From Acholeplasma sp. (GTDB lineage Bacteria; Bacillota_I; Bacilli_A; Acholeplasmatales; Acholeplasmataceae): a stretch of 6,641 bases of DNA. Below the pieces are notes generated by a model, which saw only the letters and a list, made by a program, of their open reading frames with translations, was not told where the DNA came from and did not search any database. Shown in pieces: positions 1-5,390 of the stretch. Made by a program: the position numbers and the translations under genes. The stretch spans positions 1-6,641 of the forward strand of contig DURF01000074.1 of the NCBI GenBank assembly GCA_012837395.1, given 5' to 3'. Positions within the stretch are counted from its first letter, which is position 1; each line of letters starts with the position of its first letter.

Positions 1-322
1 GAGTTATTAATAAGACAACTATTATTTTAAATAGGTTACTATTTTTGTTTAATAGTAAACTTGGTATTAATCCCCAAATAATTGGTCCTATCATAAATAG
101 GGGTAGAAATGTTTGTCCGGCAAGTATTACACTAACCGCATCAGCTAGTATTGCAATTACCAAACTATATTTAATACCTAAAAAGATTGCGGCAATAATA
201 ATTGGTATTGCATAATAAGCTGTTCCTATTGTGTTAGTACCTATTAGTTGTTTGACTATTACATCAATAACTACTGAGATTGCAGCGAGCATTGCTGCAA
301 ACGTAAATTTCTTTAATTCCAT
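1..322 (-). CDS. folT: ECF transporter S component, FolT-like (folate), 3' part cut off by window edge
   Basis: This is a substrate-binding membrane subunit (S component) of an energy-coupling factor vitamin transporter. It would work with the shared EcfA/A'/T module, which is not in this window. I translated the minus strand from the ATG at 322-320 and got 107 open residues running off the window. They begin MELKKFTFAAMLAAISVVID and are very hydrophobic, with about four or five membrane segments (roughly 8-24, 37-50, 52-72, 74-92 and 96-107). The charged start followed by FAAMLAAIS, and the ADAVSVILAGQTFLPLF...GPIIWGL stretch (about 67-94), resemble the S-component pattern of folate-type families. 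The strong SD AGGAGGT (331-337) fixes the start. Folate specificity is inferred mainly from the THF riboswitch just upstream. Without that leader the call would only be 'ECF S component'. The full family length is about 170-190 residues, so roughly 40% is missing. Confidence 0.75.
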   Translation of the reverse strand, partial: MELKKFTFAAMLAAISVVIDVIVKQLIGTNTIGTAYYAIPIIIAAIFLGIKYSLVIAILADAVSVILAGQTFLPLFMIGPIIWGLIPSLLLNKNSNLFKIIVVLLIT

Positions 323-328
323 TAAAAA

Positions 329-376
329 AGACCTCCTTTTATTTTAGAGATCCACTATAAATGATATACAGCGGAT
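329..376 (-). promoter_or_regulatory. Translational expression platform of the THF riboswitch (SD-masking hairpin versus anti-anti-SD hairpin)
   Basis: Two mutually exclusive helices can be drawn by eye on the minus-strand RNA. Helix OFF: GGAUCUC (353-347) pairs with GAGGUCU (335-329) over 7 bp, two of them G-U, around an 11-nt loop. It buries the SD AGGAGGU (337-331). Helix ON: AUCCGCUGUA (376-367) pairs with UAUAGUGGAU (359-350) over 10 bp, two of them G-U, with a 7-nt loop. It captures the GGAU needed for helix OFF and frees the SD. AUCCGCUG is the 3' edge of the THF aptamer, so ligand binding should keep it in the aptamer and favour helix OFF. No U-run follows either hairpin, so control looks translational and not by termination. 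The pairing is directly visible; its use in the cell is inferred. Confidence 0.65.
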
Positions 377-456
377 GCATTAGAAAACCGCCTTTTTAAA
401 GTTCGTTCTAACCCGACATCCCATGGCTAGACACTTAACGCTTTCTAATTACTCTG
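369..456 (-). promoter_or_regulatory. THF-I (tetrahydrofolate) riboswitch aptamer
   Basis: The minus-strand RNA carries the conserved THF-I blocks in order. These are CAGAGUA at the 5' edge (456-450), GCGUUAAGUGUC (about 441-430), AUGGGAUGUCG as the P3 loop, then GCGG and AUGCAUCCGCUG at the 3' edge (about 380-369). The P2 arms AUUAGAAA and UUUCUAAU pair perfectly. The P3 arms UCUAGCC and GGUUAGA pair with one G-U. P1 is short: CAG with CUG, plus weak A-U pairs outside. This matches my memory of the published Firmicutes THF riboswitch, including the invariant GGGAUGUCG loop. It lies directly ahead of a FolT-like transporter, the classic placement. It starts 15 nt after the ung stop codon. Confidence 0.93.
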
Positions 457-464
457 ACTATATT

Positions 465-470
465 ATTATA
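465..470 (-). promoter_or_regulatory. Possible -10 element for the THF riboswitch/folT transcript
   Basis: A TATAAT hexamer on the minus strand lies just past the ung stop codon. It would start RNA around 458, immediately before the aptamer. No convincing -35 element is found 16-18 nt upstream (the sequence there is ACCTAT-like), so the promoter is weak or unproven. The alternative is that folT is expressed only by read-through from ung. TATAAT also arises easily in such AT-rich DNA. Confidence 0.4.
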
Positions 471-1115
471 CTATAATTTAAAGTTAATAGGTATTATATT
501 GTTTTTAGTTAGGAAGTTATTAGTTTTTGAAAATGGCTTTGATCCAAAAAAACTAATTCTTGCTGAAAAAGGTGAAGGGTGAGATGATTTAATTACTAAA
601 TGATTAGGGTTATTAATATATCTTTCATACTTTTCAGCATTTTTACCCCATAAGATAAATACTATTGGTTGATTTAGTTTTGTTATTTCTTTAAAAACAT
701 TTAAAGTAAATACTTCCCAACCAATATTTTGATGTGATAAAGGTTTAGATTCCTCAACTGTTAAAATTGTATTAAGAAGTAAGACTCCTTGGATCGCCCA
801 ATTTGTGAGATTATTGTTGTTAGAAACTTTGATATTTAAGTCATTTTCTAATTCTTTTTTAATATTTATTAAACTTTTAGGAGTTTTACTATCAAGCGTG
901 CTAAAAGCAAGCCCATGAGCTTGATTAGGTTGATGATAAGGATCTTGTCCTAGTATAACAACTTTTAAATCCTTTAAATCAAAATATTTAAAAGCATTAA
1001 AAATATCTTCATATAGAGGATAGATTGTTTTTGTTTTATATAAAACATCAACCTTTTCTTTCAGTTTAATAAAGTATTCTTTTTGAAACTCTTTGTTTAA
1101 AATATCATTCCACAT
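471..1115 (-). CDS. ung: Uracil-DNA glycosylase, family 1 (Ung)
   Basis: This enzyme hydrolyses the N-glycosidic bond of uracil in DNA and starts base-excision repair of misincorporated dUMP or deaminated cytosine. The 214-residue product has the full family-1 motif set. The water-activating loop GQDPYH is at 56-61 (Asp58, Tyr60). The uracil-stacking Phe71 lies in HGLAFS. LLLN ends in Asn115, which selects uracil. FILWG is at 153-157, and the minor-groove loop HPSPF is at 179-183 with catalytic His179. Position 183 is Phe, where E. coli and human enzymes have the DNA-intercalating Leu. The length is slightly short of the usual 220-230 but complete. A modest SD, GGTGA (1120-1124), sits 4 nt before the ATG. 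No terminator is visible before the THF riboswitch, so ung and folT are probably co-transcribed. Confidence 0.97.
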   Translation of the reverse strand: MWNDILNKEFQKEYFIKLKEKVDVLYKTKTIYPLYEDIFNAFKYFDLKDLKVVILGQDPYHQPNQAHGLAFSTLDSKTPKSLINIKKELENDLNIKVSNNNNLTNWAIQGVLLLNTILTVEESKPLSHQNIGWEVFTLNVFKEITKLNQPIVFILWGKNAEKYERYINNPNHLVIKSSHPSPFSARISFFGSKPFSKTNNFLTKNNIIPINFKL

Positions 1116-1130
1116 GTAATCACCATCATT

Positions 1131-1159
1131 ATTATAACAAAAAAGGCGGAAATTATAAA
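1131..1159 (-). promoter_or_regulatory. Possible ung promoter overlapping the gapA terminator
   Basis: On the minus strand, TTTATA (1159-1154, four of six to TTGACA) lies 17 nt from a perfect TATAAT (1136-1131). The predicted start near 1124 would leave only about 8 nt of leader, with the SD at its very 5' end. The -35 would lie in the loop region of the gapA terminator. This is a weak call; expression of ung by leakage through that terminator is an alternative. Confidence 0.35.
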
Positions 1160-1170
1160 ATTTCCACCTT
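1139..1170 (-). terminator. Rho-independent terminator of gapA
   Basis: On the minus strand, AAGGUGGAAAUU (1170-1159) pairs with AAUUUCCGCCUU (1154-1143). This gives 12 bp with one G-U around a UUAU loop, and six U residues (1144-1139) end the structure. It begins 17 nt after the gapA stop codon. The other strand has no U-run, so the terminator acts in one direction. Confidence 0.92.
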
Positions 1171-1186
1171 AATTTAACTTAAAAAA

Positions 1187-2200
1187 TTATTTAGTTTGTT
1201 CTGCAACTTTTTTAGCAGTTTTAACTAATTGTGCAGTATAACTCATTTCGTTGTCATACCATGTCATAATTTTAACTAATTGTCTTCCGTCTACTGTCAT
1301 AACTTGTGTTGTATGTGCATCAAAGATTGAACCGTAGTGGCTACCAATTACGTCTGCTGAAACGATTGGATCTTCTTCATAATATAAAGTATCGTTTGCT
1401 GCTGCTTTCATAGCTGCGTTTACTTGTTCTGCTGTAACTTCTTTTGCTAATTCAACTGTTAAGTCAACAACTGAACCGGTAATTGTAGGAACTCTTAATG
1501 CTGTACCGTCTAATTTACCTTTTAATTCAGGTAATACTAAACCGATTGCTTTAGCTGCACCAGTTGAACTTGGAATAATTGATGCTGCTGCTGCACGTCC
1601 ACGACGTGAGTAAATTCCTTTTCTGTGTGGTAAGTCCATTAATGATTGGTTTGCTGTATAAGCATGAACTGTTGTCATGAATCCTTTTACTAAACCAAAT
1701 TCATCATTTAATACTTTAGCAACTGGTGCTAAAGCATTAGTTGTACATGAAGCACCACTAATTACTGTTTCTGTTCCATCTAAGATGTCGTCGTTAACGT
1801 TATAAACGATTGTTTTTGCATCGCCTGATACTGGTGCTGTAACAATAACTTTTTTAGCTCCAGCTTCAATATGCCAGCTTGCTTTTTCTACACTAGTGAA
1901 TACACCTGTACCTTCTAATACAACTTCTACTCCTAGTTCTTTCCATGGTAAGTTTTTAGGATCTTTCTCACTATAAACTTTGATTTTTCGATCTCCAACT
2001 TGGATAAAATCATCACCATGAGTAATATCATCTTTTCTAAAAACACCTTGTGCTGAGTCATATTTTAATAAATATGCTAATGTCTCTGCGTCGGTTAAAT
2101 CGTTAATCGCAACTACATCAAATGTTGGGTCTTCAATCATTAGACGAAATGCTAAACGACCAATACGGCCAAAACCGTTAATAGCTACTTTATTTGCCAT
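1187..2200 (-). CDS. gapA: Glyceraldehyde-3-phosphate dehydrogenase, phosphorylating, NAD-type
   Basis: This cytoplasmic tetrameric enzyme of glycolysis converts glyceraldehyde 3-phosphate, NAD+ and phosphate to 1,3-bisphosphoglycerate. The 337-residue product is of normal length. The Rossmann motif NGFGRIGR is at 8-15, and Asp34 in AINDL is the acidic residue favouring NAD over NADP. The active site SGASCTTN is at 148-155 with nucleophile Cys152, and the base His179 lies in TVHAYT. The phosphate-site stretch SSTGAAKA is at 211-218, LRVPT is at 235-239, and the C-terminal WYDNEMSY is at 314-321. The segment [15 protein letters not shown] (191-205) departs a little from the common LRRARAAA but keeps the Arg-rich loop. 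The SD AAGGAGG (2210-2216) is strong. The gene is visibly less AT-rich than its neighbours (many GCT, GGT and ACT codons), as expected for a highly expressed gene. No cggR repressor or pgk gene adjoins it, so it appears to be a single-gene unit. Confidence 0.98.
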   Translation of the reverse strand: MANKVAINGFGRIGRLAFRLMIEDPTFDVVAINDLTDAETLAYLLKYDSAQGVFRKDDITHGDDFIQVGDRKIKVYSEKDPKNLPWKELGVEVVLEGTGVFTSVEKASWHIEAGAKKVIVTAPVSGDAKTIVYNVNDDILDGTETVISGASCTTNALAPVAKVLNDEFGLVKGFMTTVHAYTANQSLMDLPHRKGIYSRRGRAAAASIIPSSTGAAKAIGLVLPELKGKLDGTALRVPTITGSVVDLTVELAKEVTAEQVNAAMKAAANDTLYYEEDPIVSADVIGSHYGSIFDAHTTQVMTVDGRQLVKIMTWYDNEMSYTAQLVKTAKKVAEQTK

Positions 2201-2235
2201 TTTTTTATTCCTCCTTGTTTGGTTTTTTCATTTAT

Positions 2236-2263
2236 ATTATATCATTATTCTCGGTTTTATCAA
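2236..2263 (-). promoter_or_regulatory. gapA promoter (SigA-type with extended -10)
   Basis: On the minus strand, TTGATA (2263-2258, five of six to consensus) is 16 nt from TATAAT (2241-2236). TGA directly precedes the latter, forming an extended -10. Transcription should start near 2229, giving a leader of about 29 nt that contains the strong SD. This fits high expression. Confidence 0.85.
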
Positions 2264-2285
2264 TTATTAAAGAACCAGCAATAAA

Positions 2286-2299
2286 TGTAAACGTTTTAG
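2286..2299. promoter_or_regulatory. cre-like operator (CcpA / LacI-family box)
   Basis: TGTAAACGTTTTAG matches 12 of 14 positions of the catabolite-responsive element TGWAARCGYTWNCW. The reverse strand also scores 12 of 14. The core AAACGTTT is a perfect palindrome with the central CG typical of LacI-family operators. It is centred about 63 bp upstream of the predicted gapA start and directly abuts the -35 of the CYTH gene. A bound protein could therefore activate gapA and block the CYTH promoter. Operator function is inferred; no regulator gene is in the window. Confidence 0.5.
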
Positions 2300-2328
2300 T
2301 TGGTATATTGTGGGAAATTTGTTATAAT
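2300..2328 (+). promoter_or_regulatory. Promoter of the CYTH-domain gene
   Basis: TTGGTA (2300-2305, four of six) lies 17 nt before a perfect TATAAT (2323-2328). The predicted start near 2335 leaves a leader of about 24 nt containing the SD at 2346. It diverges from the gapA promoter. Confidence 0.75.
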
Positions 2329-2345
2329 AATTATTGACAATCTTT

Positions 2346-2352
2346 GGGGGTG
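2346..2352 (+). promoter_or_regulatory. Ribosome-binding site that decides a TTG/GTG start
   Basis: GGGGGTG can pair fully with the anti-SD CACCUCC if one G-U wobble is allowed. It is 6 nt before TTG 2359 and 9 nt before GTG 2362. It is 24 nt before ATG 2377, too far to serve that codon, and nothing better precedes that ATG. Confidence 0.65.
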
Positions 2353-2358
2353 TTTTAA

Positions 2359-2910
2359 TTGGTGCGAGAATCTAATATGGAAATTGAGTTTAAAACTTCA
2401 ATTGAAAAAGATAAGTATCTAGAATTATTGGAACTATTTGATTTAGAGGAAAACATATACAAACAGACAAATTATTATTTTGATACTGATGATTTAGTAT
2501 TGAGTAATAATAAAACAGTTTTGCGAATTAGAAAAAAAGGTGGTCGTTATAAAGTAACCTTAAAAAGACAAAGTGATGTCGGAGCTTTTGAAAATCATGT
2601 ATTTATTACTGAAGAACAAGCTCTTGATATGATTGAAAATGGGTTTAATTCGAAAACATTTTTTGAAGATATTGATTACGATGTTAAGTTTAGAGCTTCA
2701 CTTGATAATTACCGTGCTTCAGCTCCTTACTTAGAAGGTGTTTTATTTTTAGATCGATGTGAATATCATGACATAGTTGATTTTGAAGTTGAATATGAAT
2801 ACTTTGATTTCAATGAAGGTGAAAAGATTTTTAAAGCCTTATTAAAAGAACATAACATTGATTATGTTAAAACAAAAAGAAAGAGCGAAAAAGCCCTTTC
2901 TACTAAATAA
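2359..2910 (+). CDS. CYTH-domain (triphosphate tunnel metalloenzyme) protein, YjbK-like
   Basis: The 183-residue cytosolic protein belongs to the CYTH superfamily, whose members act on triphosphates (inorganic triphosphate, thiamine triphosphate, ATP) with divalent metal in a beta-tunnel. The hallmark ExExK is at 8-12 (EIEFK). It is followed by NYYFDTDD (38-45), LRIRKK (55-60), KVTLKR (65-70), LDR (131-133), the acidic strand FEVEYE (142-147) and a basic KTKRKSEKAL tail (171-180). These supply the Arg/Lys and Glu residues that line the tunnel. The size and order match the small stand-alone CYTH proteins of Bacillota such as YjbK, whose substrate I cannot state from sequence. Start: the SD at 2346 favours TTG 2359 or GTG 2362. 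ATG 2377 would place ExExK at residue 2, as some relatives do, but lacks an SD. It is transcribed alone and ends in the terminator at 2931. Confidence 0.9.
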   Translation: MVRESNMEIEFKTSIEKDKYLELLELFDLEENIYKQTNYYFDTDDLVLSNNKTVLRIRKKGGRYKVTLKRQSDVGAFENHVFITEEQALDMIENGFNSKTFFEDIDYDVKFRASLDNYRASAPYLEGVLFLDRCEYHDIVDFEVEYEYFDFNEGEKIFKALLKEHNIDYVKTKRKSEKALSTK

Positions 2911-2930
2911 ATTAAATAACTATATAAAGC

Positions 2931-2961
2931 AAAAAGTTTCCAAATTAATGGAAACTTTTTT
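2931..2961. terminator. Bidirectional terminator between the CYTH gene and spx
   Basis: AAAAAGTTTCC (2931-2941) and GGAAACTTTTT (2950-2960) form an 11-bp stem with an 8-nt loop. The plus-strand RNA ends in six U residues (2956-2961). The minus-strand RNA ends in five U residues. It starts 20 nt after the CYTH stop and lies 12 nt past the spx stop, so it serves both convergent genes. Confidence 0.9.
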
Positions 2962-2972
2962 ACTTTATATGT

Positions 2973-3431
2973 TTAAGCTTTCGCTTTTAATTCTTCTAAG
3001 TATTGTTCTAATACTTTTTCATACTCATCACTGTTTTCATTAGAAACTTCAATATTCATAATCATTTCTCTTAAACGTCTTGGAATAAATATTCTAATTT
3101 CTTCCTCGTTATAACCAACTTGCAGTCTTGTTTCATCAACAATAATTGGCCTTTTTAAAACACTAGGGTTTTCGATAATGAAATCTTTTAATTCACTCAT
3201 TAACATATCTTCAATATCTAAGTCTTTTTCTTTGAATATTTTTGATCGTGTTGAGATTATATCATCAAAACCATTTTCAGCGTTTTGTAGCATAATTTCA
3301 ATATCATCTCCCGTTAATGGTTGAGTGAAAATGTTCTTTTCAACGTATTCAATCATATATTTATCAAGCCATTTTTTTGCTTTTCGACATGATGAGCAAC
3401 TAGGTGTAGTATATATTTTAATCATGAACAT
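2973..3431 (-). CDS. spx: Spx-family transcriptional regulator (ArsC-like fold)
   Basis: Spx proteins bind the RNA polymerase alpha C-terminal domain and redirect transcription under thiol/disulfide stress. In B. subtilis Spx is degraded by ClpXP with the adaptor YjbH. The product (152 residues from this ATG) has the redox switch Cys12-Ser-Ser-Cys15 in TPSCSSCRKAKKWL. It also has NIFTQPL (33-39), IISTRSKIF (58-66), KRPIIVDE (93-100) and LQVGYNEEEIRIFIPR (103-118). These align almost position for position with B. subtilis Spx and exclude a plain arsenate reductase. The ATG at 3425 (MIKIYTTPSC) is an equally good start: the G-rich SD (AGAGGGGGG, about 3434-3442) suits either. The C-terminal tail after the RRLR block is about 31 residues, acidic and helix-like, against about 12 in B. 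subtilis (131 residues in all), and ends in AKA rather than LAN. It is monocistronic. Confidence 0.93.
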   Translation of the reverse strand: MFMIKIYTTPSCSSCRKAKKWLDKYMIEYVEKNIFTQPLTGDDIEIMLQNAENGFDDIISTRSKIFKEKDLDIEDMLMSELKDFIIENPSVLKRPIIVDETRLQVGYNEEEIRIFIPRRLREMIMNIEVSNENSDEYEKVLEQYLEELKAKA

Positions 3432-3469
3432 TTCCCCCCTCTTTCAAAGATCTATAAACATACACTATA

Positions 3470-3498
3470 ATTATATAGTTAAAGATGCGATTTTTCAA
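3470..3498 (-). promoter_or_regulatory. spx promoter
   Basis: On the minus strand, TTGAAA (3498-3493, five of six) lies 17 nt from a perfect TATAAT (3475-3470). The start near 3463 leaves a leader of about 32 nt. The -10 is embedded in a perfect inverted repeat, ACTATA-ATTA-TATAGT (3464-3479). This repeat also presents a TATAAT on the plus strand (3466-3471). Confidence 0.85.
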
Positions 3499-3508
3499 GT
3501 GCATATTA

Positions 3509-3535
3509 GATATTTTTTGATATTCAAACGATATT
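3509..3535 (+). repeat. Three phased GATATT direct repeats upstream of pepF
   Basis: GATATT occurs at 3509-3514, 3519-3524 and 3530-3535, with start-to-start steps of 10 and 11 bp. All three copies therefore face the same side of the helix. The last ends two bases before the proposed pepF -35. The 6-bp repeat with N4 and N5 spacers resembles the layout of OmpR/PhoP-type response-regulator sites. The repeats are plain to see, but any binding protein is a guess, and short AT-rich words recur by chance. Confidence 0.45.
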
Positions 3536-3537
3536 AC

Positions 3538-3566
3538 TTGGTTTTATCGTCATTTAATTATATAAT
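3538..3566 (+). promoter_or_regulatory. pepF promoter
   Basis: TTGGTT (3538-3543, matching only the TTG) lies 17 nt before a perfect TATAAT (3561-3566). A start near 3573 gives a leader of about 28 nt with the SD GAGGTGA (3590-3596), 4 nt before the ATG. The weak -35 suggests modest strength or help from an activator. Confidence 0.6.
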
Positions 3567-3600
3567 AATTATTAACATTAAATAATTTTGAGGTGAGAAA

Positions 3601-5373
3601 ATGGCAAATTGGAATTTAAAAGAATTTTATGAAAATGAAGAGAATTGGGGAAAAGATTTAGAAGAATTAAAAAGTCTTGTACCTGAATTAGCAAGTTTTG
3701 AAGGAAAGTTAAATGATTTTAATCAATTTTTAAATTATTTTAAACTTGAAGAAAAAGCAAATAAGTTATTTTACCGTTTATATGGATATGCACATTTAGC
3801 AAGTGATTTAAATTTAAAAGATGTTGAAAAACAAACAATGCAACAACAAGTATTAATTGTTGTTAATGAGTTAAGTCAAAAAACCGCTTGGTCTAATCCT
3901 GAAATTTTAAGTTTAGGTGAAGAAAAAGTAATGGAGTTTTTAAATAAGGATGAGTTTTTAAAACCTTATGTATTCCCAATTGAAAAACTGTTTTATCAAC
4001 AAAAACATGTTTTAAAACCTGAACAAGAACAAATACTTGCAAACTTTGGACCAACTAGAAGTATTCCTACTTCTTTATATCAAGCAGTATCGATTGTTGA
4101 TGCTAAAAACGAAGAAATTACTTTAGATAATGGCGAAAAAATAGTTGTTACTCCAGCAACATATCGTTCATTAATCGCAAACGCTGATTCTGCAAATGAT
4201 CGTAAGAAAATCTTTGAAGCAGTTTTTAAACGCTATGAAGATAATAAAACTTCTTTTGCAGGAATTTATAATTTAGTCTTACAACAATTAAAAGCTAATT
4301 ATAAATCAAGAAATTATAATAGTGCTCTAGAGGCAGCACTTTTTGGAAACAATATTCCAGAATCAGTATTCCATAATTTAAAAGATACTGTTTATAATAA
4401 CACTGATGGTGTTAAAAAGTATATTAAATTAAGACAAAAACACTTGGGGCTAGATAAATACCATACTTATGATCGATTTTTAAATTTTGTTAAAGATGAA
4501 ACTGTTTATGATTATGATTTATCAAGAAAACTATTTTTCGAATCAATTGAAGGTATGGATCAAGAGTTTGTTGATTATCAACACGAAGCACTAGCTGATG
4601 GGTTTGTTGATGTTATGCCTAAAGATGGGAAAAGAACTGGTGGTTATTCTTCTACAATGTATGGATATCACCCATTTATATTATTAAATCATGATAACAC
4701 ATTAGACTCTGTTTTCACTTTAGCTCATGAGGCTGGACATAGTGCGCACTCACTATTTTCAAATAATAATCAACCAATGCCTATAGCTAGATATACCATT
4801 TTTGTTGCCGAAATTGCTTCTACTTTTAATGAACATGTTTTATTAGATCATTTATTAAAAAATGTTAAGGATAATAATCAAAAAATTTCATTATTACAAA
4901 CTGCAATTGATGGCATTATGGGAACATTCTTTAGACAAACATTATTTGCTACATACGAGTTTGAAGCATCAAAATTAGTAGATCAAGGAATTCCTTTAAA
5001 TGCTGATGTCTTATCAAAAATCATGGTTGATTTATATAAACATTATTATGATTTAGATATTACAGAAGAAAAGGGTAAACAATATGTTTGGGCATATATT
5101 CCCCACTTCTTTGGTACACCGTTTTACGTTTATCAATACGCAACATCATATAGTGCTTCTTTAAAGATATATAATGATATTAAAGCGGGTAAAAAAGATG
5201 CCTTTGATAAATTTAAAGGTTTATTAAAGTCTGGTGGTAGCAAATATCCTGTAGATCAAGCCAAAGAGGCTGGTGCTGATTTATCAACAAAAGACCCTTA
5301 TTTAGCGGTTATCGAAAGATTCAACTTCTTAGTCGATGAATTAGAGAAAGCGTTGACAGAAAAGAACAATTAA
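3601..5373 (+). CDS. pepF: Oligoendopeptidase F, M3 family zinc metallopeptidase
   Basis: This cytoplasmic endopeptidase cleaves short oligopeptides (typically about 7-17 residues) and recycles imported or intracellular peptides to amino acids. The 590-residue length is normal for PepF. The zinc-binding and catalytic motif HEAGH is at 376-380 (ligands His376 and His380, catalytic Glu377). The third ligand is Glu404 in AEIASTFNEH. The segment YGYHPFILLNHDNTLDSV precedes the motif, and HFFGTPFYVYQYATSYSAS lies towards the C-terminus; the latter resembles the substrate-binding Tyr-rich stretch of the family. The N-terminal part is helical, with no signal peptide. The ATG at 3601 is well placed behind GAGGTGA. 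No terminator follows of its own: the next one is inside the T-box leader of trpS. The last codons contain the -35 of the trpS promoter. Confidence 0.96.
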   Translation: MANWNLKEFYENEENWGKDLEELKSLVPELASFEGKLNDFNQFLNYFKLEEKANKLFYRLYGYAHLASDLNLKDVEKQTMQQQVLIVVNELSQKTAWSNPEILSLGEEKVMEFLNKDEFLKPYVFPIEKLFYQQKHVLKPEQEQILANFGPTRSIPTSLYQAVSIVDAKNEEITLDNGEKIVVTPATYRSLIANADSANDRKKIFEAVFKRYEDNKTSFAGIYNLVLQQLKANYKSRNYNSALEAALFGNNIPESVFHNLKDTVYNNTDGVKKYIKLRQKHLGLDKYHTYDRFLNFVKDETVYDYDLSRKLFFESIEGMDQEFVDYQHEALADGFVDVMPKDGKRTGGYSSTMYGYHPFILLNHDNTLDSVFTLAHEAGHSAHSLFSNNNQPMPIARYTIFVAEIASTFNEHVLLDHLLKNVKDNNQKISLLQTAIDGIMGTFFRQTLFATYEFEASKLVDQGIPLNADVLSKIMVDLYKHYYDLDITEEKGKQYVWAYIPHFFGTPFYVYQYATSYSASLKIYNDIKAGKKDAFDKFKGLLKSGGSKYPVDQAKEAGADLSTKDPYLAVIERFNFLVDELEKALTEKNN

Positions 5374-5381
5374 TATATAAT
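5353..5381 (+). promoter_or_regulatory. Consensus trpS promoter starting inside pepF
   Basis: A perfect TTGACA (5353-5358) and a perfect TATAAT (5376-5381) are 17 nt apart, the ideal SigA arrangement. The -35 lies in pepF codons 585-586 (Leu-Thr). The -10 begins three bases after the pepF stop codon. The predicted start near 5388 falls just before T-box stem I. Confidence 0.9.
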
Positions 5382-5390
5382 TATATTAGC

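Noticed and set aside
2858..3043. Open frame of 61 codons on the plus strand
   Set aside because: It overlaps the CYTH 3' end, runs through the terminator hairpin and into the antisense of spx. It has no SD and low-complexity hydrophobic content; it is a shadow.
2973..3431. Arsenate reductase (ArsC) for the Spx-like protein
   Set aside because: The CxxC at 12-15, the STRSK segment and the RPIIVDE...QVGYNEEEIR block are the Spx pattern; ArsC has a single catalytic Cys in a different context.
3443..3471. A second plus-strand promoter for pepF (TTCAAA-N17-TATAAT)
   Set aside because: The -10 is the mirror image of the spx -10 within the palindrome, the -35 is poor (four of six, no G), and a closer promoter exists at 3538-3566. 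It is possible but not supported enough to list.
3464..3479. PerR box at the spx promoter (PerR controls one spx promoter in B. subtilis)
   Set aside because: The inverted repeat ACTATA-ATTA-TATAGT matches only about 8 of 14 positions of TTATAATNATTATAA, and the right half does not fit. The resemblance comes mostly from the -10 TATAAT itself.
3325..3585. Open frame of 86 codons on the plus strand
   Set aside because: It is antisense to the spx 5' end and runs across the spx and pepF promoters. It has no SD and no recognisable motif.
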